Below, piece by piece: positions 1-12,250 of a stretch of DNA of 64,000 nucleotides (the stretch's first letter is position 1; each line of letters opens with the position of its first letter). A program made the translations under genes and the position numbers. The DNA lies in the NCBI GenBank assembly GCA_900074885.1, contig FJUW01000036.1, positions 248,001 through 312,000 on the forward strand. The letters run 5' to 3'. The DNA is from Rhynchosporium graminicola. Lineage: Eukaryota > Ascomycota > Leotiomycetes > Helotiales > Ploettnerulaceae. The notes below the pieces were generated by a model. The model had not been told where the DNA came from, did not search any database, and was given only the letters and a program-made list of their open reading frames with translations.

Positions 1-272
1 AGAAGGCCACCATCAAATGCAATTAATTCATGCTGGTGGATACTTTGGTATCTTTGCGGCTTTCTTGGCTTGGTATAATGCTTTAGCTGGTATTGCAGAC
101 GACAGGTGTGTTTTTCCCCTGCCTCGAATTCCCTCTTCTGAGCAAACGATGGCTGACTTGATACCTTTACAGTAACTCCTTCTTCGTCATCCCGGTTGCA
201 CATTTCCCATGGTCTGCGAAGGGACGTGAGCGCAGAGGTATTACCGAGAAGACTGATCGCGAGACCGTTTAA
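1..272 (+). CDS. GPR1/FUN34/YaaH family acetate/ammonium transporter, 3' end only
   Basis: This is the C-terminal 67 residues of a plasma-membrane transporter of the GPR1/FUN34/YaaH (Ato/AcpA) family, which moves acetate or, as proposed in yeast, ammonium. The 5' part lies outside the window. The frame starts at base 2; exon 2-105 joins exon 173-272 across a 67 bp intron (GTGTGT...TTACAG) and ends in TAA at 270-272. The last transmembrane segment reads GGYFGIFAAFLAWYNALAGI, followed by a cytosolic tail containing NSFFVIPVAHFPW, both very typical of the end of this family. The basic tail (KGRERRG) is the usual cytosolic end. Which member (acetate uptake or ammonia export) cannot be decided from this piece. 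Confidence 0.88.
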
Positions 273-3200
273 ACTAGCAAAGGTAATTGTGTCGCGGACA
301 CATTAGATCTACTCGAGGAAACAGTGTGGAATTTGATACTATATATACCAGGCTGGCTGCACATTTCATGATGGTTGATCTGCTTGCATGAAAGGTAGAT
401 TGGGTCGATTCATACCACCGACCGGGAACAGGTTGCCTTGCTGCTAAATCATAGGGCTGGACATTTAATGGGTGGAGGAAGATTTGATATTAATCTAATG
501 AATGTATCCATGTGATATACTGATCGCCTTTTTTCGCTGAACTTGAATTAATATGGATCCATCATCATACTGGTCAAGAATGTACTTGCAAGGTCTTCAA
601 GGCGTTAGTTGCTATTTCTCTGTTGGTGTCTTCATCTCTTGACCGGCGTGCCACTCCAGATTTATTCTGCTCCGAAGGAACAATACTTCCGATGAGCTGA
701 TCCTGACAGTTTTTATACCGTTACCCCCAGACCTCGGACTTGGGCCCTTATCATCCTCTCCGCATCATCTAAGTCGGTCTTTACAAATTCAACACCAGCA
801 TACGATACCATGGCACATACAAGCCCCGGAAATATACCTCAGCATCAACCTCACCAGAAATTCTCTGTTATACCTATGTGATTTTCGCTCTGCAAACTCA
901 AGTAGCCTTTACATCTTCGCGAGTCGCTCCCACACATACCCGTTTATGTCACGAAGCCAAGAAGTTCCACAGACGTCATGCGCAGCTTACCTCCGCAATG
1001 AGGACACGACTAACTATGCGAACTAATGTTGCATAAGCTTTAAGTAAGGCCTTGGGGTGCAGGTAAGCCAAGCTACTGGTGCAGAGTTCCAAATCCTTAG
1101 CTTCTTACCAGGCAGGAGGTGGTTAGTGGGTAAATTGGCGCCGGGTAGGGGATCTTCGTGATTTGTGATCACGTATCGCTTGAGGGAGGATGGTTATTGA
1201 CAATTGATAGTGTGATAAATTCTGAGGGATTTGGCGAGGCTGGAGGGGAGGTTGGGCTCGGGGATGGTGAGCCGTGGGAAAGAATGGTGGAAAAAGATGG
1301 GTGCGATGAATGTGAGGAATTTGGAGGAGTTGCGAGGTGGTGGCTTGCAAAGCGGTGAGATGGACTATTCTCTGATTTGTTGAAGATCTGGTTATATGAC
1401 CTTCTTTCCCTGCGATTTAGACCATTGAACGGACGTTATCTACTTCTTCTTCCATATTTCCATCTTCCGTTTACGCGCGCAGCTGGATGCTTGAACGAAG
1501 AGCATATCTCGGCTTCTTATTGCTTGCTGAATTGGAATGTGACCCATTTCATCTGTTTCCTTGCAAACCTCCTGTTTGTGCGAGAGTAAACTCCACCTTC
1601 CTACAACCATTTATTATATCGTCACGTTAGCATAACATTATCAATTCTTTCGTCATTTAGATCTCCCTATAATCCTAATCTACCTAGCCCTTTTCTCTTT
1701 ACCTGCCCTCCCACTGACTTCTCAATGAGTCAATTTCTGGGTATGAGACACTCTCATCTTCATCATTTGATAATCAATCAATCTGCTTCTTCACTTCTTG
1801 CGAACCATCGAATATTGTACAAGCTAACTTCAATATCTTACTCGATGCCATTCTCTGAGATTTCTACACAGCTCTAGTACCAGGGGTGTAAATCTTGCCT
1901 CTGCAGTCACTTGTGATTTTCTTTCTCACTATAAAGGGCGGCGAGATGAAATCTTGCTCATGAGTGTGAGAGGAGCTCTATTGGAGGCTATGTCTTTCTC
2001 GCTTTTGAAGTTGTTACGACACTTCCCCGTGCCGAAATTGCCTATCACGGTCTATATACTTATCTGGTGGAACATGTGTAGCTCATTACTATTTGGTTAT
2101 CTGCTGTCAGTGTGACAGTAGATCTTATACCGTTTCAGATTACATTTCTGCGAAGTGTCTATTCAAACAAGGCAGTCTCACTTGAAAGGTAGTATCCACC
2201 GCTCGATGCTCTCAAGAAATACTTCTCATCAGTCGTCTCCTCTCGCTCCGCGACTGTCTTCTGCCCATTATGTGTAAGGCTGCTAATTTCTCTTCAGAAT
2301 AACGAAACAACCACTGACGAGAAAATGGGCTTTATCCTCCTATATTTTCCGACTCCGTGCGCTACACAATAAATTCACCGCTCTCTCGCTATAGATCTCT
2401 CAAACTAAAGGTAGTAATTCCGCTGACTTTGATCGCGAGAAACGCTCACCGGTCTCATATCTCGCTGATGGAGATGGATGTGCATATATAAACTCCAATT
2501 TTACAGATAAAGACTATGTATGCTTGGTCAGAATGGGAGAGTTTGGTGGGAATGTGTGAGAGCGTGGTTCAAGGCTTTTGAAGGAGGTTGGTATATGTAA
2601 GAGCTTACTCGATCTGACGTTGTCGAAGACTTCAGGTAATATTAAGCCTGAGAAAGTAAGATTCCTGTTGATGATTTAGATATAATTTTATTTCCGTCGC
2701 TTGATATCCTGCTGTCAAGGTTTTTGCTCACGATCGAAAAACATGTTGGAATGCTCCTACGCGGTCTTCACCATCAGATGACTCGGATATGCATAGATGA
2801 TCTGTTCACCGAGATCGTAGAAGATCACTGAACAGACACTCTCTTTATAGCTTCATCTAGTACAAAACTTCAAAGGACGATTCACCACTTTTAGAAGCCT
2901 TGGATGAGGCACGTGACATTCTAGGCTGTTGAACTTTCGAGGGATTATATAAGAGCTGTAATTTTTAGGCGTAAGGAGAGCAGGTGAGCGTTGATAGAGT
3001 TATGTGTTAGAAGAGGAGGCTACCCGTCACCACACTCCATAGAAAGCGATTTTCTCGATGGAACGAGGTAAATCTGAGATCTTGATAATGTGGAAAGTGA
3101 ATAGGAACTGCCATCGAGCAAAGTTAGGCAATCATCGTGGAGCAGCATTTCATCCCAGGTCGAGTACTCAAATAATGGAACTGCAGTTTTAATGATCTAG

Positions 3201-5127
3201 TGATGATATTCGAATTCGTGGTGACGATTGGAGTTTGTGGAAACTGAGGCCGAGGAAAGTTGGAAGAGGAAGACTAGCTTTCAAGCGGATTTTCGAGGAT
3301 TGAGGATTTGTGCCATGGTAAAGTAGTCTAAATTTTTGAGTGGTGGGTCGTGTAATGTCATGATCCACCTCTTTTGTCTCCTATTGTGTGGTGATGATTC
3401 GAGCTAAAGAGCTTGGTAGGTATCGTGGTTCGGTGTTTACATTCAAAGCCTCGCTTAGAGGATCCTTGGTTTCCGGACTCGACGAACCTTGGATCTTCCA
3501 AAAAATTGACGATGCTAATACACAAAGGTCAAAACAAATACGAGTTGTTTTAAATCTTCCAAATACCTCGTGGATTTCAATTGTTGTTCGCGGAAGATCA
3601 TAAGCTATGTATGATCTCCAAAACTTGAAGTGCGTACCTTATCCAGTTCCCCGGAGATTTCCTTAATTTTGTTCGTTTCAGGTAATTGATGATGTCAACC
3701 ATACTATGATTATATCATCATAATATTTGGAGCTCCAGTCGAAAGGATCTATCAGACTAACACCAGATCAACCCCAGTCAAGAGAAGAACGCGGGAACTC
3801 AAATATGTACAATGCCCGCTCACTATTGTCATGCGTTACTAGTGGTGATTCAATATAGTCAATTTTGGGCCTCACACCTGTTCAGTTAGAAGTTCTGGTA
3901 GAAGTGAGGAAGAAGTCCAAACTGTAATCCAACATCCTATCATAATATTTGACAACAAAAAGCTGGAAGACAACAGAATAAGGTGGAGTTTGCGTGATCC
4001 TATCCATGAACTTCGAGGTCTTTAAGTGTGTTGAGACCGTAGCAGTAAAACAAGATGATTGTCAGCAAGTGATGAGACAGCTCTGCGTTAAATGGTCGCT
4101 CTAAAGCCTAGAACCGCGCCTTCACCCATAGTCAGAAGGATCCTGTGATTCTGAAATTTACGCTACTGTCCTTGTAAAAGATTCAAAGACAGTATTTATG
4201 TTCAAAGGTCAACACAAAAGTCCATCCTCGTAATAACCGCTTCGTCCCTCGGGATCGAGAACTTGTTCGGCACCTAAAGAGCTCACGTGTTCAATCTGAG
4301 TATAGCAAGCGCCTGAGTCGTGGATATGATTTGGGCACATTTCTTGCTACCTCTCAAAACGCGACGTTTTCTTGGGATCCGGCCTGCCCTTACTTACTTG
4401 CTGCAAGGCGATGAGACATGGTATATCTATGTTGCTGGGCAATGAAACTTTCCTCAGACTTTTCTGTGGGTAGAAAACCTCAAGTCTAGGTCGTGAAAAT
4501 GTTCAAGAGTCTACCAGGTCGTATGCCTCGACAGATATACTTTCATAACAAACTACGCGTTGCGGAGTCTACGCTCTGAGCTTCGATACATAGAAAGTCT
4601 CACTCTTGAGCTGGAGCAGCTACCGATATCGACCTGGCACAAATGTCGAAGGTGGTGGAGATCTATCACTTGACTTACAGCTTTCCCGGACGCAAGGCGA
4701 TAGATCAATATTTTACCATGAGGGGGGTATAGAGTCGGACGGGTGAGCATACCTCGAGTTGAAGCTAAGTCGGGTATATTATTCTCATTTTATTGGGATC
4801 GTTCTTCTGAATGGAAAGGACCCTTTGTACGAGCGACTGGTATGTTTCGATCGCGTTTCTATAATGAGCAGATATGTAATCCTGAATTTATTTAGTGATC
4901 CCAGATGTTAAGATCGGACTGGGGATTGACTAGTTTGGCGTTCATCACTATACTCATCACATGATATCCTCGAGAACAGACGCAAGGGACATCTCCTAAT
5001 GTAGATCCAACTTTTCTATTGAAAATTCTATCGATACTCTATCAGACTCACATGCAATCACTTCTATGACAAGAAGCCCAGATCTATCCAATCTAACCAA
5101 CCCTATGCATTAAATCCAAATATAATC
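273..5127. other. Long intergenic stretch, no convincing gene
   Basis: About 4.9 kb without a recognisable gene. Only short frames occur (largest about 75 codons near 1123-1358, open on both strands and of low-complexity composition). Stretches such as 1590-1870 are pyrimidine-rich, and several parts are AT-rich with many stops. A 40-codon frame around 4550-4670 looks slightly protein-like but has no start and no recognisable motif. It may hold untranslated regions, non-coding RNA or old decayed sequence; I cannot tell which. Confidence 0.5.
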
Positions 5128-6085
5128 TCATAAAGCGGCCACTTCACCATCAACCTTCCTCTTTGCCTTTAGATGCTCAAAAACACTCATCATAATAATC
5201 GCACTGGGCACACTCCTCAGCAGCGTCGGCACAAACCCCGAATAAAAGCCTCTCAAGCCACTCTCCTTCCTCACATTCCTTACCACCTGTCTCAGACCCT
5301 CACGATCACTATTCCTCGTCCCCGTCACTCCCCCCGCAGCCGCGACAGTATCACTAGTTGCAACCTGATACCTCGTCTTCACTAACTCTAGGGGATGAAT
5401 AAACGCCGCACTCGTGCCCGCCGCCACAGCAGCCGCAGTAGCAATCTGCACCTGCGCACTCCTCTCCGGCATCCCGCGTCTCACATTCCCGTACGTCGTC
5501 CACCAGAGAATGTTAAAAGGGATATAACTCGCAATCCCCATCACATAGCCTCTGTAGAAGCCGCGAAAGCCTTCTTTGGCAGCGATGTTGCGCAGTTGGT
5601 ACAGCAATTTGCCTTCGGCTCCCGAGCGCGAGATCTGTAGACGCGCTTTTAGGACTTCCATCGGTGTGAAGAGCACGGAGCCGGCGAGCTCGGCGACGCA
5701 GCCGGAGAGCGCATCGTTGAGTGAACTGTCGCCTAGATGTGGGAGGAGCGCGATTTGCGTCGCTTCTCGGGTCGTGAGATAGAGTGCTGTTGCTGGTGTC
5801 ACAGTCAGGATTGTGACGCCTATACCGCGATAGTAGGCGGTCAATGGCACGGATAACACTATAGAATTCCGTTAGTCATTCATTCATTCATTCATTCATT
5901 CATTCATCGCAAGACAAATATTTCGTGAAAGATATTCCGGGTCATGTGATTGGCTACGTACGTGGTCGCCGCGTTGAAGTCTGATATTGTACTGCGATCG
6001 TGTCGAGTGGGTAGCAAGTAATCTTGGAGATGATGGACCCTGTAGCACTGGCCCCTACATTTGCAAATATACTTGCGAAGTCCAT
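5128..6085 (-). CDS. Mitochondrial carrier (SLC25) family protein
   Basis: A 284-residue solute carrier of the mitochondrial inner membrane. Two exons: 6085-5962 and 5858-5128, with a 103 bp intron (GTACGT...TATAG) in phase 1. The start is the ATG at 6085, which leaves the short N-terminus usual for this family. The three carrier signature motifs are visible: CYPLDTIAVQYQ near residue 25-36, FTPMEVLKARLQ in repeat two and IHPLELVKTRYQ in repeat three, each followed by the FYRG/FYSG-type turn (AYYRGIG, GFYRGYVMG, GFYSGFVPT). The first motif has Ala where Lys/Arg normally forms the matrix salt bridge. The substrate cannot be assigned; the length and single-domain form resemble S-adenosylmethionine-type and related small carriers. 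A TTCA microsatellite sits inside the intron. Confidence 0.88.
5875..5907. repeat. (TTCA)n microsatellite in the carrier intron
   Basis: About eight tandem copies of the 4-base unit TTCA/CATT on the plus strand, lying wholly within the intron of the mitochondrial carrier gene, close to its 3' splice site on the minus strand. Likely length-variable between strains. Confidence 0.9.
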
Positions 6086-6620
6086 TCCCAGGACTTGAAG
6101 GGAAGGGAGATGGATATTCTGAGTCCAATGGAGGCAAATGTAGACTTTCCCACGTGAGTGAAAATATCAAGCATGTTGGAAGGTCACGTGTATGGGTATC
6201 GGCCCGGGATCGGCCGATGTCTTGAGTCGTGTAGACGAGGTGTCGAGCTGGGGTTGCTAACGTTGTTGACTTTTGAGATTTCATTACTTGTTGGCGTGGA
6301 AGTTTCTGTGTCTGTGCCGAAGGCATAGAAGGACACTGGTCATGCCGCATAGTTAAACTGAAGGTGAAACTTTATGACGGTGTCAAAATGCCGATTGCAT
6401 TTCGGGCGACCTTGATAATCTCATGTCAACTCATGTACATCCTGCTCATTATAAACCTCACAATTATCAGATCTTGCTTACTGCATAATTCAGTATCTTG
6501 TAATCATATTTGTCAATCTGGACCGCAATCTAATGTTTTCCAAATTACCTGACAAAACAAAGCAAATGTCCTTCTCGACTCCACCGCAACCCCTCAACCA
6601 CTTCAATCTAACTCAATCGC
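6086..6620. other. Intergenic: carrier promoter and reductase 3' flank
   Basis: Upstream region of the minus-strand carrier and downstream region of the minus-strand ATRR-like gene. I see CACGTG/TCACGTG-like E-box motifs near 6150-6190 but no additional gene. A longer frame over 5904-6350 is an out-of-frame shadow of the carrier's first exon. Confidence 0.5.
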
Positions 6621-9600
6621 TCAAATCGGTTCATCCCTCGGCTCAATCATAACCTCATTAACAGCCACATGTTCGGGCTGCCTCAACGCATAAATAATCG
6701 CCTCAGCGACATCCTCCGCATCAAGCACCTTCGCACCACTGGGCTCGCCATATTTCTTCAATGCCTCCTGATCACTACTCAAGCCCAAAAGATCCGTCGC
6801 CACGTTCCCCGGCTGGATGCTCGTCACCCTCAACCCACTTCCTGCAGTCTCAACACGCAATGCTTGGAGTGTTGCTTCCACGAAGAATTTACTCGCTGAG
6901 TAGACACCGAGTCCGGGGAACACTTTGCGACCTGCGTCGGAGGAAATGGCTACGATGTGCCCCTTACCCCGCGAAAGCATGGATGGGACAGAGGAGGAGA
7001 GAACGTTGAGAAGGCCTTTGCAATTTACGTCGACTGTCTTCTCCCAGTCTGAGACGTTCACGTTGGCCATCATGGTGAAATACATGACGCCCGCACAGCT
7101 CACCAGAATATCAACAGGTCCGAAATTTTCCTCTGCAGTGCGGACCAAAGACTCGACTTCTTCTCCCTTTGTGACATCTGTTTTGTGCACGAGGACTTTC
7201 CCTCCGTAGGGAGAAATCTTGGATTTTAAGGCTTCGAGAGCGTCTGTTCGTCGAGCAGCGAGTACGACATGAGCACCCTCGCGGGCGAGTGCTGTTGCTG
7301 TAGCGGCGCCGATTCCTGATGATGCGCCTGTGATAACGGCTACGAGACCGGTAAAAGCGCCTTTCTTGACGAGTTTGGCTCCAAAGCCATTTGCTTGGTT
7401 CATGCGGGTTGGTGGACGCGGGAGCCAGCCTCGGGCATACCAGTGGCGAGCATATGTTTCAACGAGCTTGACATCGATACTTGGCCGTGGTAAGCTGGCG
7501 AGTGCGGGCTTAGTAGCTTCGTCATTTAAGATTGTGATGTCTCGAAGGAATTCGACGCTAGGCATTCCACCTCGTAGGATATCAGCTGTGAATGCACCGG
7601 CTCCGCGTTTGAGGGAGCCACGCTTCTCGGCCCAGAGAGAGACCCAGGATTTCCACTCGAGAGGCTTGGTGGGAAAACCAAGTTTGCTAAGATCATCAAA
7701 GAGGGACTGAGTATTGACAGGGTTCGCGTCACCCAAATGGAAGATGCGGTTTGAGGATGTGGTATCATCGGCGAGTGTGGTGATTGCTTTGCTGACGTAG
7801 TCGACTGGTGTCATTTCTGCTCGCCAGCCAGAAATGTTTGGCGAGTAGCCGAGATGCAAGGACTCGACTAGTAAGGCGTTGAAGAGATCGTAGGTGTTAG
7901 TTGAACCTGAAGTGCTGTGACCACTGATTGTGCCTGCGCGTAAGATTCTCACGGGCATACCACGAGCACCGGCTGCATAGACCAGTTGTTCAGCAACCCA
8001 CTTTGTCTGGCCGTACCCGTCAACCAGCTTATTAGGTACATCCTCGATTTCTATCATGGCACTTTCGGGCCAAGCTTCAGTCGATGGCGGTAGGACGCCG
8101 TTGGTCGAGACGTATTGAAGTGTAGCGCCACTTTCACTTGCCAAGCGCAAGATCTCTCTCGTACCGCCAACATTGGCATCTCGCAAAGCAGCATATGGAT
8201 ACACCAAATTGACGGTAGCTCCAGCATGGACAATAACCTTGACACCAGATACAAGCTCTTTATAGTGATCCGGCGCTAGGCCAAGTCTCTTATGTGATAA
8301 GTTGCCGGGAATAACATCAATGCGATCGAGGATAGAGTCTTGCCACAGTCCAAGATCGAGCAGATTCTTGCGGATTCTAGCAACACCTGCAGGAGCATCT
8401 TCATCTTCAGGGCTGTTAAATCGCACGAGGCAGACTATCCGAGCAGACGTTGATTCGAGGAGGTCGCAAAGGAGGAAAGCTCCAAGGAAACCAGTAGCAC
8501 CAGTCAGGAGAACAGTATCGTCGTCCTTGAGCGTTTTGAGGGTTTGAATTGAGGTGCCGGAAGATTTGATATCCTCGTCAAGAATCGCATCTGCTTTCAA
8601 AACAGCTGGTAAATTATCCTGGACTGCTGCGGTGTGCCCCTCTCGGATACCTCGTACTACTCCCAAATGACCTTCCAGGGTGGGATCCATAACAAGTCTT
8701 GACACTGGAACAGTAATGCCGAAAGTCCTTGACATCCGAGTGGCGAGGTCAGCGAGTGTAAGTGAGTGGCCTCCGAGATCGAAAAAAGTGTGCTCTTTTG
8801 TTACGGAGCTGAACGGGACACTGAGCGAAGTTGCCCAAATCTCTGCTACGGCTTCGATGCTGATGCTACTCTCACGCTCGGTCTTGGTGTGGTTGAACAT
8901 GGTGGAGATTTTGAGACCTGGTGGTGGTAGGCGTTTGAGATCTGCTTTGCCTGACACTCTATTTGTTGGTAGTTCATCGAGTTCGACCCACTGCATAACT
9001 GGGTTAGCCTGCAGCCAATTTGGAACAGAGTGTTGGCAAGAAGCTCTAGACATGGAAACACCATCTGGACATCATGCAGCCATGTGAAAATAAATTAAAT
9101 ACTTACCAATGCGGGAATCATGTATTGCGCAAGAGATCCCGATAGAGCTCTACGAGCTGCAAGACTGTAACCAGCTTCGTCAATAATGGGGACTGGTCGA
9201 TTTCCTATTTACAAGATTGTAAGTAATGTTCAGACGTGTCAGACTTGAAGTTTCTGGCTTCCATGACCGATCGTCACGACTCATCAAGCGGAAACGTAAA
9301 TAACGCAACATAAGCTTACCGGGGTCCTCTTTGTCATGAACAATGTAGGCAATCAGTTGTCTATCGAGCCCCTCACCATGAGCAATAACAGCGCACTGCT
9401 TCACAGCCAATAGCTCAATAATTGCATTCTCAACCTTTCCAGGCACGACCGAGTATCCACGAATCTTCATCATAGCCCCCACACGGCCCGTGATCTCCAG
9501 GATTCCAGAAGGCAGCATGCGAGCCAGATCACCGGTCCTATACATTCGCGATCCTGGAGTCTGATCGAATGGGTTCGGAATGAAGGCTTCGGCTGTGGTT

Positions 9601-11067
9601 TCTGCAAGGTTGAGATATCCTCGGGCAAGTAAATTTCCGCCTACGAAAAGTTCTCCTGCGACTCCCGGATCGACCTTCTTTCCCTCAAGATCCAGGATGT
9701 AGGTATGCTCAGGATTGATAGGTGGCCCAACTGGACAAAATGCCGCCTCAGTCTCAATCACTTCGCGGATATCTCCACACGCAATCTCATGAGTCTCGCT
9801 AGCGCTGTAACAATTGAGCAAACGGGTATTGGGAAGAGCCTTCATCGCTCGACGAGCAAGATCAGTCGTTACAACTTCGCCATTGAACCACAAGGTACGG
9901 AGCGCCGGGAGATCGTTTGCGATATCTGAATGTCTTGATAGACAAGCTGCTAAAAGTGTGGGCGTCATCAGAGTTTCGGTAACTTGACGTTTTGCAAGAA
10001 GTTCGACTAAGGCTACAGGGTCGTAGCTGGCTTCGTCGGGGACGCACACTACTGTTGCACCTCTGAGAAGAGGTCGGAGCATTTCCCAGATGAAGAAGAC
10101 GTTACACGCCACACGATCTCCGGGCGATAAGTCGCTAAGTCGGAATCTGAGATCGTAAGAAAGGACTGCTGCCATGTGTGGATTGGCGATCCCTTTCGGC
10201 CTGTTGAGTTGAGGTAAGTATTATATCGTTTTGATTTGAGCATGTCTAAACATACTTCCCAGTCGTTCCAGACGAATATGACACGAAAGCAAGGCGTTCC
10301 AAATCATCATCAGCTGGTACGAGAGATTGCTTTCGATGTTCTGAAGGTGTGTATGTGCCTTTCTCAAGCTCATCGATGATCATCAAAGGAACATCTGCAT
10401 CGATTTGACCGGCCTGTGTCGAATTTGTTATGACAACAACCGGCTTGGCATCATTGATGACATCTGCCAGAAGACTAGGTGGATAAGCGAGCTCTATTTT
10501 CGGTCAGCATCTCCGAAATCCAGTGACTTGAGAGCACGCGACACTTGCATATCATGGCTTTCAAACCTTAAAACACGACCCTGTTGAAGAGCCCATGTCA
10601 ATTCTTCCGAAATAAGAGATCCTCTTACCTAAAACCAGAAAAGCACCACCAGCGCGAAGTGCAGCAAGACAGGAAATTACATAATTCGCACTTCGTCCCA
10701 AAAGGACCCCAACGAGCCTATCCCGCCCAACGCCATGATCACGAAGTCGATTAGCCAAGTTCGAGACTTCGAGATCCAGCTCGCTGTAAGTCAGACTCGT
10801 GGTCTCGTCCTCGAGAGCAACAGCGTCGGGAGTCGTTTTTATCTGTTGGGTGATTAGGGCAGATAGGTCTTTGGTGATATTGAGGACTGGTGCTTGTTTT
10901 GATTTTTGAGATTTGAAAGGACCTTCACCGCCATTGGACTTTGAGGATGAGTCGTGGTTTGAGGCATCTTCATTTGTACCATTGATTCTGAGTGGCATAG
11001 ATGAAGTTTTGCTATCACCGTTGCCGATGAGGCCATTTGAGCCGTTCTCGGGCTCGGAAGGAGGCAT
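6621..11067 (-). CDS. ATRR: NRPS-like carboxylate reductase A-T-R-SDR, glycine betaine reductase-like
   Basis: A 1341-residue single-module enzyme. Five exons: 11067-10629, 10493-10256, 10200-9320, 9204-9107, 8990-6621; all junctions keep frame. Domains: a disordered Ser/Asn-rich leader (about 1-60); an adenylation domain with SYSSGTTGKPKG (A3, about 218-229), NCYSASETHE (A5), YRTGDLARM (A7), a GRVGAMMKIRGY loop (A8) and the A10 lysine in VSGKADL (K567); a thiolation domain with DLGGHSL (pantetheine Ser628); a thioester reductase with LLTGATGFLG (about 713-722) and Tyr878/Lys882; and a C-terminal YdfG-like SDR with ITGASSGIG and Tyr1249/Lys1253. The A-T-R-R order is that of fungal ATRR, reported to reduce glycine betaine via the aldehyde to choline. 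Substrate is inferred from architecture only; the family resemblance to aminoadipate reductases is in the A and R parts. The ATG at 11067 has A at -3. Confidence 0.9.
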
Positions 11068-11713
11068 TTTGAAGTAGGAAATATGAAGTTGATATTTACT
11101 ATAGAAAGGTCAAAAGTGGATACCGAAAATGTTTTCATGGGTCACTCACATCCGTATATAGATAGGAATTGGATTCACCAGTCAGGACTACAATGAGTTT
11201 TCCTGACGATTGATCAAAAGGAAGTGTCAAGTCCTAAATTTCGAATCCTGTTTTGTATTAATTTTCGTCAACTTCAACCTTGTGACGTGGCGTGGCGGTG
11301 ACATACAATGTGCAGTTAGTTCTGCGGAGCCCTAGGCCAAGAAAAGATGGAAACTGTAACTTTTCAGGTTCAGGTTGTTTGGTGGGGAACTGGAGCAGAT
11401 CAGGTTAGCTTTATTTGCATGTGATGGATGTAGTGGAAGTTCCAAACTTCCCTTGGATTCAAATAAAACACGCCTGAGTTACATAACTCCTACCTCTACA
11501 TATGTAACTTATATGGATGTATCCGCGTAATCATCGCCTTCATCGCGGGGCTCAAATTGGGAACTCAGCATCCTCCTTTGTGATTAGTCACGTGATATGC
11601 GCCTCACATATTGACGTTCTTCCTCCCGTGGAAAGGGCTCGCTGGGCTCATTCAACTCTGAGACCTTTTAAGCCATGCGCCCTCAGAATTTTCAAAACTT
11701 TATCTCTCAACCA
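11068..11713. other. Intergenic: promoter of the ATRR-like gene
   Basis: Upstream region of the minus-strand reductase. It holds an open plus-strand frame from 11517 that runs antisense into the RidA relic and is not thought to be a gene. TCACGTGA-type E-box sequence occurs near 11588-11596. No other feature seen. Confidence 0.45.
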
Positions 11714-12250
11714 TCACAATTCACTTTCCAACTCACTGAAAGCAGTACCAGCCTCAACCTCAACTAGCCACTCCTTCGCCAAACTCGCGACACCCACAAC
11801 CATTGCAAGTGGTTTGTCTAACAGAGACATCAGTATAGCAAAATTACAAAGTTTAAAGATTGGGACTTGGACTAAGGAAATACGATTGCTTCGAATCGCA
11901 GACAACTCGAATATCAGAATATCAAGCGAAGTAATATCTCTTACTGATGTATCCCCTCCTTCCCACCCCTTAAAAACCACGCATATTCCCCCCTAAACTC
12001 CTCAAGATATCTCTCAACATCCACAATAAAGTACGTCAGTTTCACAGTATCTCTCACGCCTGCACCGGCAGCTTCTAGCGCACTTTCTAGATTGATAAAT
12101 GCTTTTCTGGCTCAGAACTGGAAAGTTGAGGCTGTTGAGCCGTCTGGGAAGGTACCAACTTGACCGGCAGTGTAGATGAGATGTGAGAGGGTTGGGGTGC
12201 TGAGTCCATTATTGAGGAATGATGTGGGTATCTTGGATGTGAGATGGGAT
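11714..12250 (-). pseudogene. RidA/YjgF/UK114 family enamine deaminase, decayed
   Basis: Reading minus-strand frames gives an almost complete RidA-family protein (imine/enamine deaminase): LIYTAGQVGTFPDGS, then KAFINLESALEAAGAGVRD, LTYFIVDVERYLEEFRGEY, and the C-terminus KPLAMVVGVASLAKEW followed by LVEVEAGTAF. It is broken in two ways. A TGA lies in frame at 12114-12112, between the GQVG strand and the ARKAFINLE helix. The final segment joins only through an intron-like stretch (GTAAGA at 11944 to TTAG at 11818) that leaves the frame off by one. No clear ATG is seen; upstream residues around 12180-12250 are poorly conserved. An unusual intron arrangement is possible, but no GT-AG pair removes the TGA without losing conserved residues. 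Confidence 0.7.

Noticed and set aside
1123..1358. Open frames on both strands around 1.1-1.4 kb
   Set aside because: Overlapping opposite frames of low-complexity composition with no motif, intron or homology.
6621..9053. Treating the R-SDR part and the A domain as separate genes
   Set aside because: Splice sites and conserved A10 and linker residues join all parts into one continuous A-T-R-SDR protein.
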